Positions 9,740 through 19,420 of a DNA stretch of 64,000 bases are shown one piece after another (position 1 is the first letter of the stretch; every line of letters begins with the position of its first letter). Position numbers and translations under genes: made by a program. Source of the stretch: Periconia sp. R9002 (taxonomy: Eukaryota; Ascomycota; Dothideomycetes; Pleosporales; Periconiaceae); NCBI GenBank assembly GCA_023627715.1, contig JAMAHW010000011.1:434001-498000 (forward strand), given 5' to 3'. The notes under the pieces were generated by a model. It had not been told where the DNA came from. It searched no databases and worked only from the letters and a program-made list of their open reading frames with translations.

Positions 9740-10847
9740 ATGAACACCGCTAAAATTTCACAGCTACACATGTCTAACGGCATCTCAAGCGAGGGGGAGG
9801 AGTTTGCGGTTTTTCATCATATGGAAAAGACCGACAAAGGCCTCGTCGAAGCTTACGCGGATGAGACGACCCATGGGCAGGCGGACACAGGAAAAGAAGC
9901 GATTTCGCGGGATGAAGGAGGACTTATACCCGTTGAGACGCCTACACAAAGCCCCCTCTACCCATATTCACTAGAGCCCGGATCAGAGTCGATTGGTGGT
10001 GCTTGGATCGGACACCCACAGATGTGGCCATTATCATCCTCATCGAGAGAAAATCATTTGACAGCACACCATCCTCAACCGAAAAAGAGACGCTTTTCGC
10101 AACCCTGGTGGTGGCTATCGTTTATCACGGCGGTACTCGTCATCGGAGGAGTCATAGCAGGTGTAACCGTCGTCGTTTTGCGCAAATCCCCATCAGGAAC
10201 CTCGACTCCGACCCCTAGCGCGACACCCTCAAGTACCCTGATTCCGGTTGCTTCCCCCGATTCCTCGGCCTTTAATGTGGGCACATCATACAAGGCAACC
10301 TTCACCTACTACGGCTCTGGCGATCTTTCTGGATCCCCGAATTGCAATACTGTGGCTACGGCTTGCGGATTTTATAGCAATGTAAGCGCCCTCGCGCAAA
10401 GTTGCTTGAAGGATAGAGACTGATTGCACCCTGAAGTCGGGATTTACAGTTGGTCTCTCGCAAGCACTCTTCGGCGCCGGACCAGGCGAAGGCCAAGGAC
10501 CCGCCTGTGGAACCTGCTGGAAGTTAGAGGTTAAGACAGACAGCTCCGGGAATGGGTTCAGGAACGGCTCGCAGTCGATGGTGGTAATAGCAAACAATCT
10601 TTGCCCAGGTGTGTCTCTTCGAGCCATGAAAAGCAATCGACTAAATCAACGAGTAGCGCTTGGAAATCCACTCTGCGGTCAGCGGAATCTAGGCCTAACA
10701 AATAAATATGGCGCTAATGTTAATATTAATTTGTGCATTGATTCGGGTGCGTCAGATGCCATGTTTGGATCGTCCGGTATTGGACTGGGGGTAGGCACCG
10801 CAACGAGAGTCGATTGCTCTGAATGGAATGGGAAACGGGCGCAATAG
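9740..10847 (+). CDS. Type II membrane protein with GH45-like/expansin-like domain
   Basis: Three exons: 9740-10381, 10437-10608, 10657-10847, giving 334 aa; a start at 9770 (MSNG) is also possible. Residues 1-110 are cytosolic and polar, ending in KKRRF; one membrane helix follows (WWWLSFITAVLVIGGVIAG), then a Ser/Thr/Pro linker and an extracellular domain. The domain resembles GH45 subfamily C and expansin-like double-psi beta-barrels: ATFTYYG, TACGFYS, FGAGPGEGQGPACGTCWKLEV, MVVIANNLCP, NPLCGQ, DCSEWNG. In active subfamily-C enzymes the segment corresponding to NINLCIDSG reads HFDIC, so the catalytic Asp appears replaced by Asn here (comparison from memory). Inference: a wall-loosening or glucan-binding protein held at the cell surface, not a hydrolase. 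TATA-like sequence at 9594-9599. Confidence 0.82.
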
Positions 10848-11558
10848 GATGGCTAACTGAGACTTCTGAGGCTTGGAAGCTGAATTCTGGGTGTGGCCGA
10901 GATGTTGTAAGATGCCGAGCACGATCTGTTTATAACCTTGCGGCGTAAATTTGTTTTGTACGCGTAGTTCCTCAGGTGCTCCGCGCTGCCGAGTGCTATT
11001 AGGCGGGAAGCTTCCACGCAATAACACCCTGCATGTACAGATTAAGGGAATGTATATTTAGATGTCTAGATGCTGGCGATAGTGGGTTGTGTGAGTAATG
11101 AGTGCCGGCTTTCGAGAAAAAAAGTATAGGCATACCCAGCAACCCTACGGTCATGTGACCTTGTCCTTAACTTCCAGAGGCTGACTCTGGTTGCCTAATA
11201 GCAGAAAGAGAAGGTTCTGGAGGAAAAGCACCCAGACTGACTGGCGTCGCAGCACGAGCTCGCACGAGCATACCACGCAGACGGACAGGTGAAGAAGGCG
11301 GTGGAGCTGTTGGAACATGTTGTAGCCGTAGGAACGCTACATGCTAAGGGAAGTTAGAGGATAATTACTTGAAACTAATTTCATACTATAATTACAGAAA
11401 AGAGCCTTGAATTCTTTGGCTCATATGCACTACCAGTGCCGCAGGACCTCATAATCTCAAACTCCAAAGGCCAGTAATAAAACAGAAACACAGAAAAACA
11501 AAATCATCAAAAAACCTCCGAAACCCGCAAAGTGTAAAAAGCAAAAGCAAACAAAATG
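10848..11558. other. Gene-free stretch
   Basis: About 700 bp between two tail-to-tail genes. I see no coding segment, repeat or RNA gene; it should contain the 3' ends of both neighbours. Confidence 0.5.
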
Positions 11559-12221
11559 TCAGCAAGGAAAACAAGTCCAAAGGCCCTGCCGCATCAGGCA
11601 TTTCGCCTGCGCCTTGCTATCCCACGGCTTGCACAGCTTATTGCATTTGCCAATCTCGGGCCATGTGCCCATGGGCAAACATTTCGGATCCTCGTCCTGT
11701 TGTGGTTTTTCCGGTTGGTTGGAGGATGTCGGGGACGGTGCTGATGCCGTTGGTATTGACACAGACACTGATACTGACACAGTGGTAATAAACACCGTCT
11801 GCGTAGTAGGGACCGTCGTTATAGAAGTGTTGGTCGTGTATACAGAAGTAGTCGTTGTGTAATTTTTGGTGATGGGTGTGGTGGTGTTGATGAATGAAGT
11901 TGTCGTGTAGGGTACGGTGGTCGTGAGTATTGAAGTAGTGACGTTGGGTGTAGTGACGGGGGAAGATCGTGAACCGAGCTTTTTGCCCGTGAAGATAGCG
12001 CCGGTGAAGATGAGGCTGAAGGCGATGAGACCAAGTACGCTCCACAAGATGATTTTTTTGTTTTGTTGAGGGAGGATGGGAGGTGGTTGGGCTTCGACGT
12101 TACGAGGGAAGTGGGGGTGGTTTGGATCCACAAAGTCGGCTGGGATGGGTTGATGTGTGGGTTTCGGGACCGAAATGGTGTCGGTGTTGTTGACAGGAAC
12201 GAAAGGGTTGTTGGAAGCCAT
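11559..12221 (-). CDS. Ser/Thr-rich single-pass membrane protein with Cys-rich tail
   Basis: Single exon of 220 aa starting at MASNNPFVP (12221); the frame stays open upstream to 12362 but without features. A polar N-terminal region of about 60 residues leads to KK and one membrane helix (ILWSVLGLIAFSLIFTGAIF), then a long Thr/Ser/Val-rich stretch (likely O-glycosylated) and a C-terminal motif with six cysteines (C-x13-C-x3-C-x10-C-x8-C-x2-C). The layout is like the neighbouring type II protein: short cytosolic part, helix, glycosylated stalk, Cys-stabilised head. I do not recognise the head as a known domain. A role at the cell surface is inferred from layout only. Confidence 0.75.
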   Translation of the reverse strand: MASNNPFVPVNNTDTISVPKPTHQPIPADFVDPNHPHFPRNVEAQPPPILPQQNKKIILWSVLGLIAFSLIFTGAIFTGKKLGSRSSPVTTPNVTTSILTTTVPYTTTSFINTTTPITKNYTTTTSVYTTNTSITTVPTTQTVFITTVSVSVSVSIPTASAPSPTSSNQPEKPQQDEDPKCLPMGTWPEIGKCNKLCKPWDSKAQAKCLMRQGLWTCFPC

Positions 12222-12358
12222 TTTTTGTTGTGTGGTGAAGAATATGAAAGGTTCGGAAGTCCAGTGGAATTTATAAGGTTGTAGGCGGGAGGCGTGAACA
12301 ATGCGCACGTTGTGTGCTGGGGATCGGGTTCCCACTCTGTCGAAATAACATTCTTTCT

Positions 12359-13564
12359 TCACAAAAGTTCGTTTTCGGACTCCGTCACTGGGCCTAGACG
12401 GGGAGGTGCGCTGGCACGAGCGGGTGCGTTGGCCTTGGACTTGTAAACGTTCACCTCCTCGCGAAGTTTCTTGATCTCCGCCTTGTAGCCTTTAATTTCC
12501 TTTTTGGAGGCTTTTGCCTCTAGCTTGTAGGCTTTCAGCACCCGTTTATATGCCTTGATCTCCCGCTTCTGTACCTTGCACTCGGCCTTGTACTCCTGCT
12601 TCTGTGCCTTGCACTCGGCCTTGTACTCCTTTGCTTTGCGGCGCAAATGGCTCATCTTCTTTTCCTTCTCACGAAAGACCTTTGTCAACTTCGCTACCAC
12701 CTCCATTGGAGGTGGACGGGATTCTTCAGTTGTGTGGGGAGGTGAGGCCAGTGACTCGATTGGGCCACCGAACAGAGAAACTTGAGGGGCTATTTGGTTG
12801 CGATGCGGTGGCGCAGAAGCCGTAAAGGGGTTCTCCTCTTCATCTGCGTGAGGTAGATATTGCTCCCGGGGTCTCTTGGCCCGCCGGTTTGCTTCATCAT
12901 CTTCTTCGTGGTCGTGACCCTCGTCCCATTCAGAAGGCCTGGAGCGCTTGAGAGATCCATTTGGCTGATCCTGCGTCTCTTCTACCGCAGTGGACCTCGA
13001 AGTGGAAGAGATAGATATGTGATCCTGGAATTTATAGCTAGGATCAAAGGGTGGGGAGGTCGGCGAGAACTTTGGAGAGGATGGCCTAACCGGACTATTA
13101 TGTCGAGATTCTTCCCTAACAGCATAACATGGACTCGTGGGTCCTTGTTCTGGATTAGGCACGGGGGTTTTCTCGCGGACGACCGGAATGCCTTTCTGGG
13201 TGTTGCTCGACGAAGAGTCACCCTTAAGAATAGAATCAATTCTGTGGAGATGCCCTTCCATATGCTTCATCTTCTGGAAGTAATCGACGACATACTCCAC
13301 GATTTCCTGTGCCGACCAGTAGTCTCCAGGGCGACCCTCGGCATACTCAAAGTACCTGCAATCATAAGCGGCATTGAGCAGCTCGGTGGCGATCTCGGAG
13401 CTGTCGGCCATGAGCTCTGCGAGCTCTTTAAGAGCTTCCTTTAACCGCTGGTCGCAGTGCCGAATATTATGTGGCATTTGGATGACGGTCTCGGGATGCT
13501 GGGCCCAGACGAGTTCAATCCGCCGGAGGAGGCTGTTGGCATTGCTGTAGTGGAAATAGTTCAT
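12359..13564 (-). CDS. Unrecognised protein with C-terminal hendecad coiled coil
   Basis: Single exon; 401 aa from ATG at 13564 (MNYFHYSNAN), with an open frame upstream to 13798 that lacks support. The N-terminal 130 residues are predicted helical (LKEALKELAELMADSSEIATEL). A disordered Ser/Pro/Glu middle with a basic patch (RRAKRPREQ) follows. Near the end lie six consecutive 11-residue Lys-rich units (about residues 312-377), for example KEYKAECKAQK and QEYKAECKVQK. Eleven-residue periodicity is typical of right-handed coiled coils. No enzyme motif is visible. The basic patch could be a nuclear localisation signal. It starts only 137 bp from the end of the neighbouring membrane-protein gene in the same direction. 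Confidence 0.7.
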   Translation of the reverse strand: MNYFHYSNANSLLRRIELVWAQHPETVIQMPHNIRHCDQRLKEALKELAELMADSSEIATELLNAAYDCRYFEYAEGRPGDYWSAQEIVEYVVDYFQKMKHMEGHLHRIDSILKGDSSSSNTQKGIPVVREKTPVPNPEQGPTSPCYAVREESRHNSPVRPSSPKFSPTSPPFDPSYKFQDHISISSTSRSTAVEETQDQPNGSLKRSRPSEWDEGHDHEEDDEANRRAKRPREQYLPHADEEENPFTASAPPHRNQIAPQVSLFGGPIESLASPPHTTEESRPPPMEVVAKLTKVFREKEKKMSHLRRKAKEYKAECKAQKQEYKAECKVQKREIKAYKRVLKAYKLEAKASKKEIKGYKAEIKKLREEVNVYKSKANAPARASAPPRLGPVTESENELL

Positions 13565-14991
13565 GGTGAATATATATTGGAGAAGCGGCTTATATCTTGG
13601 GGGTATGTCTGTGAATGTAGTGTGAATGGCGTCGTCGTTGTTGCGATGAACAGACACAATGGTGTCGCGCCTCTCAAACCACGGACGATAGTCGACACTT
13701 GCACGACAAAGGACGGGGCAGGCTTGTATGAACGGAAGTAGTAGTAGAAGAAGATCGTCTCCGATGCAACAAAGCTTGGGTTCAATAGAATGAAGCAAAA
13801 AGGTGGGTGGGTGGAGTGCCGGGCAGCGGTGGTTGGGAAGGAGGAGGGAGAGGCAGCGACAGCACCGCTAAATATTGTACGATCGGATTATCTAGCTCGC
13901 CGGTTCCGTGAACAAACGCGTTCCTTGCCCACGATATGACGGAACGGGAAAACGTTGACGCAGATGATTCACTGTAGAGCAAGAGATGACTCAGTGTGTG
14001 ACCTCCGTACGACCAATCACGTGACAGCTATTTACTTATGTGTGACTGGTACGATTCTAGCCAACGCCGTGCGCACGGGAGCTCTGCTATTGATGCTAAT
14101 ATCGCAAGTGGTCCTTTCTTATTCAGGGATTAATCAATAGGAACACTTTATCTATTGAAGGTAGGATTCCTCTACCTCAAGCCGTATACTTATAATCGGC
14201 GATAATATTAGCAGACCCTACTCATATTGTACTCCTTATTCAATAGACCACCTTCTCCACAAAAAGAAGTCAATACCCCTCCATCATGAACGGCCTAAAA
14301 TATACATACTGTGCGCTACTTCTGTATCCCTCTACTATTTATAGTGTTGACACACTACATATCTAAACCCAATCCACCAGTCATCATCATCCCTCATACG
14401 TACCAACCCATACAAAAACCAAATTTTCATTGAGCCATCAGTCGCAAACATTACCTACCAGATTTAAATATTTCATAGTACCGCAGAACTAGGGGCTACC
14501 CTTACCCATACACAAAATAAAATCATATATCAAACACACAAAAAAAACGTTACTTATTACTCTCGATGCATATTCTTCCTATCGCGCTTTTCTTCTTTTG
14601 AATTGGCTTTGTAAGGTTTTAGTGTGAAAACCACTTGCACGGGAACGATGTCTCTGTGGTGTCGAAGTTGAAAGTTATGTAAGTAACCAAGGTTGGATTT
14701 CGTGCGTATTTTAGATAGGTATGTATATGTCTGTCGAACAGCTTGGAATGTTTTAGGCAGATACATGGGTAGGTAGGTATATGTGGTTATGATGGTCGAG
14801 GTTTAGAGTTAGTTTTACAACACCTCTTTCTATATTGAGGTGGTTAGATGCATGTCACGTAATTGGTTTGTTGAAGGAGAGATTTATGGGATTGGAAGTC
14901 ATCAAGTTCGTACATGATTATGTTGAATAGTTTGGTTTAGTATACGAAAAAGCACCATCTGTTTCCCTGTGCATATATCTGCGCGCAGAAA
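13565..14991. other. Gene-free stretch, AT-rich in places
   Basis: About 1.4 kb upstream of the coiled-coil gene and downstream of the ECM4-like gene. Short open frames lack features. It contains the second copy of the dispersed 50-bp repeat at 14460-14509. Confidence 0.5.
14460..14509 (+). repeat. Dispersed 50-bp repeat, copy 2
   Basis: Partner of 7321-7370, same orientation, seven mismatches over 50 bp. It lies in non-coding AT-rich DNA. Confidence 0.7.
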
Positions 14992-16296
14992 CTACTCCTC
15001 TTCCAACGGCCGAATATTCGGCACAGGCCCAGCAGGCACCACCAAATTCTGCGCCCTCGCATATCCGAGTTTGATCTTTTCGCCGCCACAAAATCAGCCC
15101 CTGTACGTACAAGCCGAAACCAAAAAAAAGGGAGTAAGGGGGGTAAAAAAAGTGCAAGGGAAAAAAACATACCGCCTCAAAATCCGTCGTCCTCCCAAAA
15201 GCCCCCCCATTCGTCCTCTCCCCCTTATCCCAATAAACCTCCCTCAACCACCGCTCAACCCTCGGATACCCCCCACCCCTCAACATCCTCAAATTACACC
15301 TAAAAAGCGTAAAATACGCGACATCGAACCTAATCAACGTCGGAAACAACCTCACATCCGCTTCTGTCACATTCTCACCGAATAAGAAGGGTCCTCCGTG
15401 GGGCGCGTCGGCGAGATGTTGCTCGACGCGGTCGAGGGCGTCGAAGAGCGGGTACACGTTGGCGTCGTAGGCGGCCTGCGTGGTCGCGAAGCCGGTTTTG
15501 TAGACGCCGTTGTTGATGAGGGGGTATACCCAGGCGTTCATGGCGTCGATGGCGGTGCGGAGGTGAGGCGGGTAGAGGGGTTTGGTGGATTCGTGGAGGG
15601 AGGGGGGGAGGTAGGCGTCGAAGGCTGTGTAGAGGATGCGGATGATTTCGCTGGATTCGTTGTTTACGATTTTTTCTGTGGGAAGGGGTGGAGGGCGTGT
15701 TAGGATTGATCTTGATATGAGAGCCCGTCGATGGGAAGGGAGCGTACGGGCCCGACCCTCTAAAAAAGCCCAGTGTAGTTGACAAAAAATAGGACATGAT
15801 GAATACATACCACCCTTCCTATCCCACAACATAGGCACCGTAAACCTCCCCTCATACCCGGGTGCCCCCTTCAAATAAACATCCCTCAAATACTTAAACC
15901 CATACAACGGCTCCCTCCCCTCGCCCGCGAAGCACCACAGCACCTTCGAGCCGTCCTTCTCGGAATGGTCAAACGTCACGAGCTGCAGGATGCTGTCGTC
16001 GAGGCCCTTGAGCGAGCGCACAATGTTGGCGCGGTGCGCCCAGGGACAGCCGCGGTGGATGTAGAGCACGTAGCGGCCGGGCTCGGCGGGGAAGGGCGCG
16101 GACGGGTCGTCGGGGGTGATGGTGGAGCGGAAGGACGAGTCGACGCGGCGGAAGTGGCCGTCTTTGTCGGCGAAGTTGGCTGGGGTCTGGGGGGTGGGTT
16201 AGTGAGGGGAGGTTGGTGGGAATATCCCCTGACGAATTGTCTTTTCGATGTGGGTTGTTTTTGTGAAATTGTGTAGCTTACATCTTGCGAGGCCAT
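14992..16296 (-). CDS. ECM4: Glutathionyl-hydroquinone reductase (omega-type GST)
   Basis: Four exons: 16296-16282, 16186-15811, 15675-15173, 15075-14992; all phases agree and give 325 aa. The first exon codes only MASQD. Family features: a thioredoxin-fold N-terminal domain with YIHRGCPWAHR, where the Cys is the catalytic thiol that takes glutathione from glutathionyl-quinones; VPMLWDRKGEKIVNNESSEIIR, the glutathione-binding segment; an all-helical C-terminal domain with ADVRLFPTLIRFD; and a terminal NLVVPAGPVPNIRPLEEE. These cytosolic enzymes reduce S-glutathionyl-hydroquinones. The last acceptor was placed at 15075/15076, because an upstream AG leads into a stop and only this one restores the conserved C-terminus. 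Confidence 0.93.
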
Positions 16297-16792
16297 AGTT
16301 TTCTCTAAATATCCTACCTTTCCAACAAATAAACAGAAAAAAATCGATTAAACACCAAATCTTACAATTCTCTCCGTTCCAAGACGTCTCTAAAATACCT
16401 ACACAAGTAATTACAAACCTTGTTCAACAAAGGTGGGGTAACTCCCTCACAATGAGGTGAGTGGCGCGGGGTTAAGTCAGGAATCCCCAAACCGGCCAAA
16501 GGAGCGAGGAGGTATAGTGTAAGCAAGAAGAAAAGCTCCGAGAGATGATTACTCAACTCGGCGCATCCCTGGAAGATGTGCTCTCGGTAGGGAACATTGG
16601 TACTTTCTTTTTAGCCAATCAATAAAAGGCGCTGGTCGCTGCTTTTTTCTTGGGTGGATTATGTGAAGGGTATATGTGTGCATGTATGTCTGGGTGGGAT
16701 ATACGTACATACATACTCAACATTATACAACAAGTCTAACTATCCATGCATGCATACATGTAACCCGAACAAAAGCTCAACCAACATATAAA
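16297..16792. other. Short gene-free stretch
   Basis: About 500 bp between the ECM4-like start and the 3' end of the Smr gene. There is no gene; it includes short ATGCATACAT-type simple sequence near 16680-16760. Confidence 0.5.
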
Positions 16793-18466
16793 CTACCTCC
16801 TAGCAACCCCCAAAACCCTAACCTCACCACCCGCAACCTCAACCTTCCACCCCTCTTGAATCAACGCCCTACTAACCGCAGGTCCCAACTTCCCTCTCCC
16901 ACCCTCACTATGCCTCCCGACGCCGGTAACAACGCGGTACCCATCCCCAACACCCTCCCTCCCACCACCGGGGATGCGTTTCTCGCCCAGCGCATCCCAC
17001 CATTTGCGCGTCTCGGTGGTAGCGATGCGCACGGCGTCGGCGACGCTCGCGCCGTGGAGGTCGAGGACCGTCGGGGAGGATTGCGAGGCGATGAGGCGGT
17101 CGGTGTCGGCGGCGCGCGAGGCGCGGAGGAGGGCGTTGGCGTCGCGGCCGAGTTGCGAGTAGTACCCTGCGGCTGCGCGCATGAGGGGGTCGGAGCGGCC
17201 TTTGCGGTAGGCGGTTGAGGCGGAGGTGAAGGCTTGGGTGCGGGTCGTGGTTAGGGAGGCGCTGGTGTGGGGGGTTAGGGATGGGGGGAGGGAGGGGAGG
17301 GTGGTGGTGGTGGGTGGTTGGGAGGAGGAGGAGGAGAGGTTGAGGGGGATGTATTGGGGGATTATAGGGGTGGTTGTGGTTATAGGGGAGGTGTTGGGGT
17401 TGACGAGGGCTTTGGCGAGTTGGTGCGCGTTGGCTGTTGAGGGGTCGGTGAGGCGGATGAGGGAGAGGGCGTGTGGGATGGAGAGCGTGGGGAAGTCGGA
17501 GGTTAGGTCTATGGCGGATTGGATGTGGCTGGCGTGTGGTTCTTCATTCTCGTGCGAGGCGGTGTCATTCTGGATGAGGGCCATGATGGTGGGCGCGAGG
17601 GCTGCGCCGTTCTTGTGGTAGAGGGATGTGATGAGTTTGGAGGGGAGGTCGGTTTTGGAGGCGATGAAGTTTATGTCTTGCTCGGCGTTGTTCCACCTGT
17701 TGGTCGGCGGGGGAGAGTAGGTATCGGTTTCTGATGCGGCGTAGCTTGGATTTTGCAAGGCTTTTCTGCCGTTCTTGTTCTTCTTTTTCCCTTTTTTGTT
17801 CCGGTTTGATACGTTGAATTCTTCCGCAAATGCATCTATTCCCCTGGGGGCTGACTCTTCGCCCGGGCTCGACTGGGCATCTTCAAGATACACCCGGTTC
17901 AGCAGCTCATCTGTGGCTCTACTCAGATCGTTGCCGCACTTCTTCAACGTGTACGTCACGAGCTGCAGTCGCAGGCTCGGAAACGTCTCGGCGAGCAGGA
18001 TCTCCTTGGTTGGCGTGTCGAAATGTTCGGTATCTCTGTAATATCCGCCATTCCACGAGTCTTCTGAACCAGAGTTAGTTCGGTGTCCGAGGCCAAGTGA
18101 TCCAAATTCAGCGGAGAGGCCAGTGTCATCCGTCTCGGTCGTTTGCGAGGCCCAAGAGTTGGTGTTGGTATGGGGCTCGTCCACTTCTGCTTGCATAGGG
18201 GCTCCGCTGCTGCCAGATGGGTCGAAATCTGTCAGCTGCTCAGCAGCCGCAGCTTGCTTGAACCCATCCAGTAGAGTCCGGAGGGTTTCGATTCCATCGG
18301 GCTGTTCGTTATAGTCGAAGTAAAGCGCATGCAGAAGCGCGGGGTCCAAGGGAGGACAATATTCCTTCTGCCAGAAAAAATTAGCCTACACTCTACGCAG
18401 GTCGTCTGGCGTCTTCTTTGAACGCTGCCGCATACGTACTTCGAGATCAGACAGGGCGTCAGCCAT
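16793..18466 (-). CDS. CUE-like, DUF1771 and Smr domain protein
   Basis: Two exons: 18466-18440 (MADALSDLE) and 18367-16793, joined by a 72-nt intron with a GTACGT donor; 533 aa. The join yields EKEYCPPLDPALL, which is typical for this fungal family and decides the start. About residues 125-165 form a CUE-like helix bundle (LLAETFPSLRLQLVTYTLKKCG), which usually binds ubiquitin. Further on are a disordered Thr/Ser/Pro region, the DUF1771 segment (YRKGRSDPLMRAAAGYYSQLGRDANALLR type) and the Smr domain opening with LDLHG and containing GVGRHS. Smr domains are nucleic-acid endonuclease folds; eukaryotic CUE-Smr proteins act in mRNA or ribosome quality control. Inference: cytosolic, possibly a Cue2-like no-go-decay nuclease. 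Confidence 0.88.
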
Positions 18467-19420
18467 ATTTTGTATTATGAGATGTGATGGGTCCTGAGTT
18501 ACGTCTATATTGCATAGTCGGAAGTCTATGATATTCAGCCCAGAAAAGAAATAGTATCCAATCCAAAACCCAGTGGTGGAGCGGTCACGGGGTGTTGGCA
18601 AATGTATGAAGGGGCAGGCTCTCAGTTAAGTATCAATGGTTGACGGTGTGGCGGGGCTGTGCCAAGATACGTCTTGGCGCAACAATCAACAACCAAAAAC
18701 CAATATTCACCTACGAAGCGTGTTTTGTGTACCAGCGCAGCGTCACGACATGGTGAATCAACAAAGAGAGGGACTGGTTTTTCTCCCACAAAATCAAAGA
18801 CGTCACGGCCTGACTGCGTCGCTAATTATTGACGCTAAACAGGGACCATCCGACTTGATCTTTAGTAAGCGGAGCTACAAGATAGATCGAATTCTACAAC
18901 GTCAGGACCTTCACGCATAGGAAGCAAACAAGTTTGTTAATCACGATTTGAATTCTTGATCATGCTACCACATACCATGGGTTGAAAAAAACAGCCGGCA
19001 CTTTGGCAAACTAGCTTTCCTACAGAGAGAAGAAAGAAAAAAAGTGTAAAAAACGGGCCATTCAATCCACAGTAAGTATACGCCCATAAAATGTACATAC
19101 AAAAAAAGAAGACTGCTCGTGGAACGCCATAGGACGAGCTTTGCGTCCAAATGCAAACCGCCCCTTGTATGAAATGACTTGCTTGACTGCGTAAAGTGAG
19201 GGGACAAAGAAGAGAGCCATGCCAAGAAATCATCCGTCCATTCGTCCCTCGTCTATCTTCGTGACTTGCAAGTAGGAAAACGAGAGGAATGAAAAAAAGA
19301 CGTGCCTGTACATGCTCCTGATCGCAAAACCCATTTCATTTCATTTCAATCCGCCACGAAAAAAAGTTCCCTGAGCGCCATTCGCCCAACACTGATGATT
19401 TGTACCTCATAATGCAGCAT
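18467..19420. other. Gene-free stretch
   Basis: About 950 bp holding the promoter of the Smr gene and the 3' untranslated region of the HECT ligase gene. No coding support for the short open frames here. Confidence 0.5.
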
